NCBI RefSeq assembly: GCF_047495875.1
Contig: NC_092461.1
Coordinates: 93,254,431 to 93,318,430 of the forward strand
Origin: Pithys albifrons albifrons
Lineage: Eukaryota > Chordata > Aves > Passeriformes > Thamnophilidae
Reading direction: 5' to 3'
Length of the DNA: 64,000 bases
Shown: positions 12,201 to 24,300 of the stretch, piece by piece
Layout of the letters: every line of letters begins with the position of its first letter
Numbering within the stretch: position 1 is the first letter of the stretch
Notes under the pieces: generated by a model
What the model saw: the letters and a program-made list of their open reading frames with translations, nothing else
What the model was told of the DNA's origin: nothing
The model's database searches: none
Translations under genes and position numbers: made by a program

Positions 12201-15200
12201 GTACTTTGAAGTTTTAGCTTTGCACACTGTTTTAACTCTTACTACTGTTATTACTGAGTAATAATTAAGGAGTACTTATAATTGAGCTCAAGAATTAGGG
12301 AAAATGGTTACTTCAGTCATAAGAGAAATTATAATTTTCTTAATATAAATAACAAACCAATTTTACAGTACCTACCACATGTTTCTTTGCTATATATTTG
12401 CTTGTGTACATGGACCTCTAATTCATGAAGATCTTAGTCATGGTCACTTCTCTGAAGTATTCAATTATTAGTTGAAATTACATTTCAGAATGTAAATAAA
12501 CAGTCCCTGTATTTTTTTAAGCCCCAGTGATTTAACTGTGGCAGGTTTTCATCTGCTCAGATTCTTATAATACTGTGTCAAATGGTAAGAAAAGCGATTT
12601 TTGTTTGGTTGTTTAGTTCATCTTCTTAATTTATCATGCAGATATTAACAGATTTCTGTAGACAAAATAGTCAAACACTTGACAATGGGCTGTAAGAAGA
12701 TGCAAGCAGAATATTGCAGCTCTGCCATGTACATGATTTCAGTGCAACTCCAGCACTGTTCAGATATTTGTGTGCTTGTCAATGTAAAACAGCCTTGAGT
12801 TGCTTCACTTTCATAGATCACTGAATTGTACCAAGATTCTTTTATTCTTTTCAGGCCAGTGAATAGTAAAATTTGGTAAGAGCTGTACATGTGTAGGGAG
12901 AGGATCAGGCATTGTTGTGGTCTTTTGGAAATGTAACTTCCTTTCTCTGAAAATCGCGTTTTAAAAAAGTGGAACACCTTCAGCATTCTATGGACCACAA
13001 AGAAACGTTCTTCATAGGTGAAAAAAAGGAATTAGATGTTTTTCTTTCTAGTTAGTTGAGTTAACTTCTGAGCATATTTATTGGATGAAATTAGTATAAA
13101 CCTATAAATTTATTGTGAAGTTCTTACATTTTTTGACTTAAAACTGAGTTTTAAGACAGTATAGCTAACAGAATTGTCAGTGTCCTAATACCACCTTACT
13201 TTCAGACCATTGTACCAGTCTGACATGCTGTGTCACCGACAACAAATTCACTTCCAAATATACAAGTGAGAAGATACAGGTTTACTGAGGTTTATAGGTT
13301 TACTTTTTCTTCTGTAGTAAATTTCATCTCCAGTAGATGGCAATATTTAACCTTCCTTTACCATCCCTCCTGTCAGCGTTGTGTTATCACCGAGGTGGAG
13401 GTTAGAACCAATACTTCCTCTGCACATGCTTTTGTCCCATTTGCATGATCCCCCAGTGCAGATGTTTTAATAAGTGCCCTTTTCAGTAGACAGTAATACC
13501 TTTACATAAATTTGTGTTAACTATATATTTGATGCTGTGAAGTTTTTCATACTGAATTTCTGTTTTTCCTTCTAGATTCCTCTGTGTAAAGTAATCAGAT
13601 TTAACATTGACTATACTATTCATTTCATTGAGGAGATGATGCCTGAGGTAAGAAGGATAATTAGTCTAAAAGTCAGAGTGGGTTAAGAGTTGTTGATATA
13701 CTTAATAGATTAAACTGTTCAGTATCCCGTCTTGTAAAGACTCTAAGAGACTGGCTGTGTTCTCAACCAATGACTGAAGAGGAACTTGAACTCACAGGCA
13801 CTAGCATAAATCCATCTACCTAGGCTATCATATATTAAAATCAAATGGTAAGAAATGCTTGTATCCATAGGTTCCTTTCATTTTAAGTTATATACAGTAT
13901 ATATCAGGTCCTCTTATCTGTAAGCTGAGTTAGGCATTACCCTTCTCTTACAGATGACAAAAATTAGTCATATGGAGGTACCTGTTTGCTAGGACCACAT
14001 AAGTCAATGGCAGAGCTGAAACTTCATCCTAAGTTTCAAACTCTGAAGATTGCTTATCAGTACTTAATATAAGCTGTTGCCAAAACAAATTTCCTGTGGA
14101 TACAAACAAAGCACATTCAGTTCATAATCTGTTTGTGGTGGGGTTTTTTATTACAAACTAATCCCCGGTGAAGCCAGTTTGTGAAGTAAATTGCTTCAGT
14201 GGAACAGCGTGTGAAGGTGCAGAAACACCCCTGCATATTAACTACAAAGATAGGATCAGTGTTTAATTTAGTCACATATATTTACATTTTTCTTTCTAGT
14301 TATCTCTTTTTTGTTGCTTAGCGGCATCTAAATATATGCAACAGCTTTGAAATTCCTCAGAAAGATTAATGTGATCAAAGCAATTCATTTTTTTTAGTGA
14401 ATCTGCTGTTGTCTGCAAATCTTGATCAGAAACAACAAATGGCCACCAGGCAAAATAGGGAAGTGATAATTTTGGGGGACTTCTGGTTAAATGGTTACAG
14501 CATTATTTGCAGACCATCTTTCCTGGTGATTTCTTGTGAAACAGATTTTGGTGTTAGGTTTAGAATTTATGGCTGATATCATAAATACACAATTTATATT
14601 AACCTGGCCTAACCTGGCCTGACTTTGTTCAGGAAGGTTTATAGGTTCCTTCATTGAAGGAGCCACTTCCTCACCTGATGAATTTTTTTTCCCCCCTTTT
14701 GTCTTTTTTGCTCCTCTTCTGTTGGCTGTTGAGGTCATAATCGTCAATTTGTCTTGGACAGGTAGGTTGCTATAGAGTTGATAATGATACCACAGATGGT
14801 GGTTTATAAAATTTTAATATGAGCGTGTAGGAAGAAGTGAGTTATGAAAAAGATAGTTCTCAGAAATATGTCATCTGCTTAGCTTGCTCGGATGGAAAAG
14901 GTTTTAGTGCTTGGCACGTTATTGCAGGTTCATAACTTTGGCCTAAAGTGTTGATTTGAACATTAAATAGAGTCTTCAATACCATTCTTTTTTGACAATG
15001 TTTTTTGAAGAGACCACCGTGCTGTGTTACAGTAGATGATCACAGAGATATCAATACTGTTTCCAAAACCCAGAATCTAATGGTTGGCAGATGTGAAAAC
15101 ACTGATTTTTTTCATTGGTCTATTTAACTGTACCTGAGTGGCATTTTTTGTATTACAGTATTATATAATTTTGGTTTATTTTTTGTCTTCCCAGAATTTT

Positions 15201-18200
15201 TGTGTGAGAGGTCTTGAACTATTCTCTTCGTATCTATTCAAAGATATTTTGGAGCTGTATGACTGGAATCTTAAAGGTAATTTTGCTTTTAAAGGCAAAT
15301 AGAGCTAAATAGCAATGTAAATGCCTTTTTTTATATGAGAGAGACAAACTTCTGCTTTATTCTTCAAGAAGATGCAATATATTGGAGTTCAATAGTGTGA
15401 GCTCTGTAGCAATGAAAATGCACAAACTTGGCTCTGTATTCTCACAGATAAACTAGACTTCTGCTTTAATCCAAAACTGTTGTTTTAAATCAAACAGTAA
15501 ATATTACTGTACATTTAATATTTCAGAGTATCATGTGTGTGGTATTTTGAAATCCAAGGTATCAAGTAAACTATTCCCTTTTTTTCACAAGCTAAAAAAC
15601 AAGTTACACATACAGTATTTCTCTACAGTCAACTTACATAGCAGTGTTGTACAGACAACTGTGGAAGGATAACCTATCATTATAGCTGAATGTTTTTGAC
15701 TTGACAATGAAAATACTTTTTTCTGTGAAGACTGCAACAAAGGATAATATCAGGGATGATACTTCCCATGGTCTAAAAGAAAAATAAGTGTATCAAAGGA
15801 ATTATATTTCAGTAACTGTAGGTCTTGGTGTCTTGACTTTGTCTATGGAGATGCACTCTGCGCTTTCTGCAGTTAAACAGAGGAGCACACAGGTTTAATA
15901 TATTTTGTGTAGCCTTTGGTTTGATACTAAATATATTCTAATATCAGTGTTGTCTTTTGTATCACTGCTTCTGATTGTTCTTTCTTTTTTAGCACCAAGT
16001 ACTTACTGGTTTAGTTGTTATTTTCTTGTGAAGTTTTATATGATGAATAGGAAATGAAAAAACCCCACAAAGCAGTACCATGGAAATTTCCTTGTTATCT
16101 TTGTTATTGTAAACAAAGAACACCCCACTAAGAGGAAGGAGCTAATAAACCAGTGTTTATGTCTGTAAGGCTTAAGTGAAGTAATTAATTAATTATATAA
16201 GCCAATCTTTTTGTTTAAACTGTTTTATTTAAAAGTACTGGAGGTTTTTCTTAGGTTCTTTGTATTCTGAAATTATTGTAGATTTCTTTTAAATTGTCCC
16301 TATGAAAACTTTCCCTACAAGTTGCCTCTCTGTTCCTCTCTGCTTTGCATTTTGTTACTTTCAGAATTGAAACTTAGGCCCTATCAAGTGTAATCACCAT
16401 TCATTGATTTCATCTGTGGCAAAGTTGCCCATTTTTTTCTTTTGCAAATATGTTCTTGTTCATAAATTTTCTGTATTTTTTCATATTTAAGGTCCTTCAC
16501 TTGAAAATGATTCTGTTTCCTGTCCCAGATATCACTTCATGCCACGGTTTGTGAGATTTCTTCCAGGTAATGTTTGTATTATATAGCTGTATGGAAATTA
16601 GATTTAAAAACCTTTTAAAAGCCTCAAAAAATAACCCAACCCCACAGGAAAAAAACTCGACAAAAAAACCCCTTATTGTAAGTCAAATGGTTCAGTCAGT
16701 GCAGAGATCTGGTGCTTCTGCCGGAAGTCTTTGCTGCAATAGTCTTGGGCACATGGTGTGACTTGTGGGGATGCTCCTGTGCAGGGCTGGGAGTTGAACT
16801 CAATGGCTTTTGTGGCTCCCTTCCAATTCAGCATATTCCATGATTCTGTGCTTGCTGGAAGTGTGGATGGTTTACTCAGAACTGGAATTCACATGGGCAG
16901 TCTTAAGTCTCGCTTCCAGCTTTTTCTTCTGTAGTCATCTTAGACAGTGCTTGGTCATCCTTGTCCTGCTCCACAGCGGAGCTGTGGCATTTGAGGAGTG
17001 CTGGTATCTAATCTTGCGTATTTCGTGGCCTCTTCCCTGTTCAGGGTGTTCTTTGGGGTGTGATTATATTAAAATTCTTGATGTGCAGTTTTGAGGGTCA
17101 GCCTGATTGACACCCCGAGCATGTTTTTTTGACTGTTTTTTAATACAAGCTTAGACCTTGTAGCAAACTGTGAAAGACAAAAGTGACCATTCCAGTGCAA
17201 TTCAACCCCAGCCTGCCAGCCAAGGACAAGCTTCACTGTGGAGCATTAAGCACATTTTGAGTGAACAGCTTTCGTAGGCATTTAACACGTCGTAAGATAC
17301 TGGGACAGACTTTCAGTTGATGTAAATGTCATGGCTGTATTGAAAATTTATCCTCCTGCAATCCTGCCAGTGATAGCTCTAGAAGGGTTGTGTGGACAGA
17401 AGGATGTGCTTCAACTGCTGGACTGAGGGTGCAGATGAAACATGGAACAATATTCATCAAGAGGGCTGTGGCCTGGAGGTGCTTTCAGCTGTGGGCTTTT
17501 TAACTTAGTTGTCGTATTAACTATAGCTGGAGTAAAATGAGGTTTGGCTCGTTACTGTGGAGAGTACTGATGGTTAGATGACTGTATTTCTAATTGTTGT
17601 TCCTTCCTGGATACACAGCACTGTTCAATCAGAAGCAGACCTCTGAGACTTGATAGCAAACATTGATTTGGTTTTGCTGAAGCAATTTACAAAATAAGCT
17701 ATCAAGCCACATGTGGCTGATGAACTTGACCTTATCACAAAATGAGAGTAAGTTTGACCTGCCTGGTTTGTGTAGCTTGAGGGTGTTTTCCTGTTTGGGG
17801 TTTCTATATTCTGATTTTTCTTTTCCTATTTTAGTTTAGAAGTCAGCTTTTTCTGTGCTGTTGAATTGTTTACTGATAGGGAGACTTAAGTCTCTGTAAC
17901 ATGGATTCCTGTGTGCTGCTTCTTCTCTAAGGTTTACAATCTTCTCTTTTTAAAAAGGTCTTCTTCCTGTTATTTCTCTGTACATAGTTGCATTTTAGCA
18001 TCTTTTTGACAGGTATTTTTTAATCAAGTTTCTATTTTTTACTGATTATTTTTTGAGATATCCTTCGAGATTTTTAATTTTCAGAGAGTGGGAATCTATT
18101 TCCTTCAGGTATGTTTGGAGAACACAGCTTACATCTAAATCAAAGAAGATGGTGATGCTTCACATCTCCACACATCCATAAACTGTCTCTTTAAAGATAG

Positions 18201-18281
18201 AAATTAATTGCTGATTTCCTATGCCCTGTACCTGCCTGCCTGCCTTCCTGCCTGCCTTCCTGCCTGCCTTCCTGCCTGCCT

Positions 18282-18317
<36 letters not shown>

Positions 18318-21300
18318 TCCTGCCTGCCTTCCTGCCTGCCTGCCTTCCTGCCTGCCTGCCTGCCTTCCTGCCTGCATGCCTGTCTTCCTGTTTGCCTTCC
18401 TTCCTGTTTGCCTTCCTTCCTGTTTGCCTTCCTTCCTGTTTGCCTTCCTTCCTGCCTTCCTGCCCTCCTGCAGCCCTCCTGTCTGCCTTCCTGCCCGCCT
18501 GCCTGCCTTCCCGCTTGCCTGCTTTCCTCTCTCCTTCCCTCCCTTCCTGGGCTACCTCTTGCATAATAGCATAATCTAGTTGTTGACAAAGAAAAACAGG
18601 TCTGGTAAATGGAGTCCCGCTTTAATTTGAAGGAAAACTGTCCCTGTAGCTATTTAGAAGTATTTTATATTTCCAGAGAGGCTTGGGGTATATTTTCCCC
18701 ATTTAAGAGTCCCTCTTGGAGTTTAAGTGAGCTAATTGGTCTAAGAGGCCAGGTTGCACCATTCCCTTTCATCTTTTCTGTATGATAGTGCTGTAATCAC
18801 AGCTGAAGTAAGTGAAGTGCTTTCTCCCTCGCATGTCTTGTAGAGGACTTCATCTTACACAGCGCAGCTGTTATGCAGCAGTTCTGGGAGGCTCTTCCCG
18901 TGTGCCTGGGATCACATTCCATGTGCTGTGGCATCATTCCCCACATTGCTCTAAGTCTTCCCCATAACTTTTTTGTGGGTGTAGTAATAGAGAGAATATA
19001 CTCAGTGGTGGGACCAGATTGTTTCTGCTCCCTGGGGAAGGGAAATCAATGTTCATACTCTCTGTGAATGCAACTTGAAGATTCTTCCATACAGATTAAC
19101 ATCTCCCTTATTGAAGAAGGGAGTCAGAGAGATGTATGTCAAGATTAAAGCATTTTAGTAACATGTAATAACTTTTTACATGTAGGAGTGGACATGTGGA
19201 ATTTGAATCGTCAGTGTCTTCTGAGTGGTGATCTGTCAGGACCATCACTTGTCTTTCCTCTTTGCATATTCACATCTGTAGCTGGCACCCTGAAGCCAAT
19301 CAGATTATACTGTCTTGTTACAAGCAGCCTTTGCTGTGCATTTTTCCTGGGGTCTCAGAAGTATTTAGCAATTTTCACATGCCCTTGATTCGTTTAGTGA
19401 CAGGAGACAGCAGGAGGCTCTTTAGTCTTCATTACTGCAGTTGCAGCACACGAGCACTACAGATGAGTTTAAAGTTCAGGGATAGCTTTCTACATTCATC
19501 CAGAAGTATCCCATAAAATTTTGAGTGTTCTTTAAAAAAGCTGCACAATGCCTAAAGGCTTTTTAACTACTGTTATAAAAAGAATGATAAAATTATGAAA
19601 AGGAAGATATAACTGGACAATGGAACTGATTGTTCTGCCTACTCATTTTAAAGTTTTTTCAGGCAAGTTTGAAACTTCAGCATTACAGTACTATAAAACT
19701 ATTACTTTCACTACTATTACCATTACTACTTTTGTTTAGCAAAGTGTTTATGCATGTGCAGTATTCATCAATAAAACATTTGCCTTCATATTTGTCAAAT
19801 CACTTAAGCATTTTGCATTTTATTTTGCTCATACAAACAGCTTGTGTTCTGCATAGTGTCTTATGCTCATGCTTTTGGAGTGGTTCTCTGAAATGTGTTT
19901 TATATATTTATGGTTTTTAAGATGGAGGAAAAGAAGTACTGTCAATGCATCAGATTCTTCTCTACTTGTTACGATGCAGTAAAGCTCTGGTGCCTGAAGA
20001 GGAGATTGCCAATATGCTTCAGTGGGAAGAACTGGAATGGCAGAAATATGCAGAAGAATGCAAAGGGATGATTGTTACCAGCCCTGGCATGGTAAAGCAA
20101 ATAATTGTAGTTTATGAGCAATCTCATGACATGCACATGTTTTGTTTCAGAGAGTTTATTACAGGCTAAATTGAAAAGGGAAAAGGTGACCAGTGGCAGT
20201 TGCAGATTGCTATAGAAACATTTATTGACTTATTCCAACCCTGGGAAGAATTGTACCCTCTGCCGCTTTACTGACGGGTGAATTTCCAGGGGGACACTGT
20301 TTCAATGTGCATGTTAAAAGGAATGGCTATGTTTTATGTGTGTAAAACTTGCCTATTCTCTCAGTCTCTATGTGCATGATTTCATTCTCTTTTCCCTGAC
20401 ACAGGACCAGAAGTAGTAACTACTTGCTATTTACTTTCTTCTTTCTTTTTTGCCCCCCTATTGACAGCTCTATTTAATGGTTGCTATTCAAATAATGCCC
20501 TGAATATGGAAAAAATGTCTTCTGCCTTTATATTTTTTTCCACATTGTTTCTGTGTTTCTCTCACTCATACTGAAGAATTTTGTGTACACTAATTAATGT
20601 ATGTATTAATTTTCAGTGCCTAATTTGAAACCCCTATGGCCTTATTATTTTTGGAACAATTAGTATTTTAAAGCATGATTTCTGAACACAGCTCCTTTCA
20701 ACTCTGGTATTAATGTGAATTCAGCCAATTCTTCTGACTTTCACTGTTAAGAAATGTGGGTCACAAGAACAGATGAATGTCCTGCATTCATGACCCATGA
20801 AATGCAGGGTTCTGTTTGTGTAGTTTGGTCAGTATGGCAAAGTGGGGTCTCAGTAGTAGAGATGTGTTTTGGACCTGATATTTGAGACTGCTGTGCACCT
20901 TTCTCAGTTGTGGTATCTTTATTTTTCTGACTTCATTTTCCTCCTTTGCTCATAGTTCAGCTTTTTAGTTTCTGAAGAAAAGGTGTGACTTGGTATCATG
21001 CCTAAAGAGAAACTTAAGTTCGTCAGCTGAAAAACATGTCCCCAAACTGCAGCCAGGGCAACCTGCTAAACATTTTTTTCCAGTTCATATTTTTAAGTAT
21101 GGCAGCATTACATTTAGTAAACTACTCTATAATCTAACAGTAATTTGGGCAGGATAATTTTTTCCTTGATTTCACTCTGAGTGCTTTTGTTCAGGCTAAA
21201 ACTTTCTAAAAGTTTCTTTTTTAGAAACTTAAGACTGTTTCTGGGAACATGAAATACAAAAATACTGTACTCTCACTATGGAAAATTCTACCTCAGCTGC

Positions 21301-24300
21301 TTCAAATGAGTGCTAAACCAGAATGCAATAATAGAAATTGTTAGACAACCTGAACAGCCTTAACTTATCTGTGGGTTTTGTGATAAAAGGTCCACAAGTT
21401 GTCAGTGTCTGAATGATATACACTGACATAACTTCAGTGATTTTGCTGAAGATGTGCTGATTTCAGCTAGCTGAAAACTTGCTTTTTTGTTTAGCATGAA
21501 GGAATGCATACGTGTTCCTTCTGTGTGTCACTGAACTGTAAATATCTGCATATACAAGTCAGTGCTGTTTGTGAGGGGTAGTGTTAATTTTGAGATTTTG
21601 TGTGATTTTTTTTTACTGGCAAACTTTGCATTCTACAAGGCAATGTTTTCAGAGATGTGTGTGGACATCAAAATATGTAAGCATAAAAGAAATCTGTGGT
21701 GCTTTGAAATGTATGTTATAATGGCATTAGAACATGGTTTTTGTCTCAAGATTGCAATGGCTTTCTTCTTAGTTTCTGGATTTTTCCTGTACATTGCTGT
21801 ACTATTGTATTGAGTATGAATGTAAGAGAAAAAGTGTGAAAGTATTATCCATGCATTTTATGACTTTAGAAGGTAAAACAGTTCTGTTGGAGAGACAATG
21901 TAAAACTGTTTTAGAAAATGACAGCTCTTCAATTCAATTTTATCCACTTGACAAAACAAAGTAAAACCACTAAATTTTATTTTGCTTTTTTCTTCCACAA
22001 CATCTCTTCAGAAATAATAATTCCTCTTGTGACTGGATCTAGGTTTTATATATGTATTTTCATTTTTTAACTGCAAGGCGTATATGCCTGCGTGATGGAG
22101 AAGGGGAGAAAAAACGTTGGTAGGCATGTAAATCCCACTTAAACAACCAACAATAGTTCAGCATTATTTAAAACTATTTAACTTACTTATGGTGTTTCAT
22201 TAGTTCATTGAAACTGTGTTGGAATAGATTTAAAAGTTCACAAATTTTAATCATCTTTAGCACTTCACTCTTCCTAAAATATTGCTGCTTTTCTCACTAT
22301 TACATAAATATATGTATTTTAACATACTTCTCTAGTCTGTCCACATACTATTCTATGTTCTAATGTCAGCAGAGCCTTGGTTCATGGGATTTGGAGTAGA
22401 AAACAAAGATAGCAGGCCTCTGTTCTGTTAGAATTTCTTTTGCTTTGATGTCATTTTAAAGGTAAGGTTGTCATTATTAGGTGGTCTATCACAGCACTTC
22501 TGAAAGAAAACAGTGATAAAACTCTGGAGGAATATCACCTAATTTGCTTGCATCCTGTCTATTGGTGCACATACTTATACTCTGTGTTTCTGTATGTTCC
22601 GTTTGTTTGTTTAACCTTCAGAAATTGCACCAGAGAGGAGGCTGGTGTTCATCATGAAATGAAAATGCATAGCCCAGCTACACCCCTCTCATAACTGTCA
22701 GTGAGGGAGCAATTGTGATTCGATCTTGGAGGAGTTCTTTTGTCCTGGTTGTTATCAGCCATATGTGAACAGCTGTTGAGCTGAGTGGTGAAACTCAAGG
22801 CAGTGTCATGCAAATAAATAGGAGTCTGGGTTTGAGTGTTCCTGAGGTCATAAGTTTAACACAGACCCTGTTACAGGCATAGGGAAAGATCTCCCTATAA
22901 CACTGTTGAGCATCACATTACTTCTATTGAAGTATCTAAAATGTGAAACATTTGAATAGGAAAATATTGTCTGTAATTTAAAAAATGTATTGATTATAGT
23001 TGGTGTAATGACTATAATTATTATTTCATATCTTTTTAATCATATTTTGCCTACCTGGCTCTCCGAGGAGTGGTATATCAAGACTGCTTTTTTAAGAGGG
23101 GGGGAATGGAAGAAGTTTTTAATTTTTAGTTTTAAGAATGGGGAGAACCAACAACAACTTAGAAGATGAAAACTCTTCAAATTGGCTTTGTTCAAACCTC
23201 ACAAAACCAGATAAACTTAAATTAAACTTAAATTTCAGGATTTTTAAGCTCTGGTTTAGGGAACAACATTCTGTCTTTACAAATGCTTCCCATGTTTTTC
23301 TTGAGGGTTTTTTTCCTAATCCCTTTTTTGTTTGTTTGGTGGTTTTGTTTGTTTGTTTGTTTGTTTGTCTGTGGTTGATTTTTTTTTTGTAAGCCTGGCA
23401 GCTTTAACTGAGTTAGTTGGATTTTAGCTAACATAATTTTTTTCCCTGGTTTTTTTTGGCTGGGGAGATGTAACTTTATGTTCACTCATCTTGTCCGAAG
23501 GGAAGCTGATAAGCATTTTTCCCTTGGAAAATATTTCTGTGTCTGAAAGTCAAATTTTTAAGTAAGTGTTTGTTTTTCCAGAATAGATTAGAATTATGGC
23601 CACCTGATGAGTCTTACCTTTATATATATAGAATTGGATCTGCTTATCCATGCAGAAAATTATTCCTGTGAACAGTTCTACAAAGGTGGTTTGAAGGGTG
23701 AAAGCTTTATTCTTGACACAGGTTTTATTGTTTTGTGAAGAGAATGGTTGGAGCTGTTTCTGTAACACTGTGTCCTAGTTCAGCTGGAGGGACCAGCTAA
23801 CCCTGTGTGGGGGTGATCAAACCTGTGTATTCCACCCCCTCTATTCATTCCCCAAGGACAATGGGCCATTAGCAGCAGCTGCCCAGGGAGCCATTATCAC
23901 TTCACACCCAGCCTGAGGGGGGCGGAGCTGCTAATGGGCCATCAACAGCTCAACAACCCCTGGCTCCCAGAGTTAATCACCCATTGTGTGAGTCCCCGCC
24001 CAGGGGGAGGGACTGAGTGCTCCCTGAGGGTACATAAGTGGTGGGTAAGAAGACCTCAGGACCTTCTCGTCGGATCCAGAGCAGCAGCAGGACCTCGACA
24101 GCAGGAGATCACCGCTCTCGCCCAGACCACAGCCCTCGCCTGCACCAACAGGTTTTTCTTTTCCTTTTGCTCTGGACTTGGGGGAGCCACAGGGGTCTCA
24201 GCAGAAGGGCAAACAAACCCCCTTGGGTTTGTGCCCCAGGACACTGGGTTATACTGCTGGGGTATTGTGAGTTGAAAGCAATTTCCCTTGTGTATCAGTG

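Larger units (their letters stand above)
16567..19921 (+). other. DROSHA intron 10
   Basis: 3.4 kb. Contains a CR1 3' fragment (16741-16850) and the CCTG/CCTT tract (18228-18545). The rest has no recognised feature. Confidence 0.8.

Noticed and set aside
18160..18589. Several long reading frames on both strands (117-134 codons, Pro/Leu/Cys-rich or Gly/Arg/Lys-rich)
   Set aside because: All come from the CCTG/CCTT simple repeat, which has few stop codons in any frame; no start context, domain or conservation signal.
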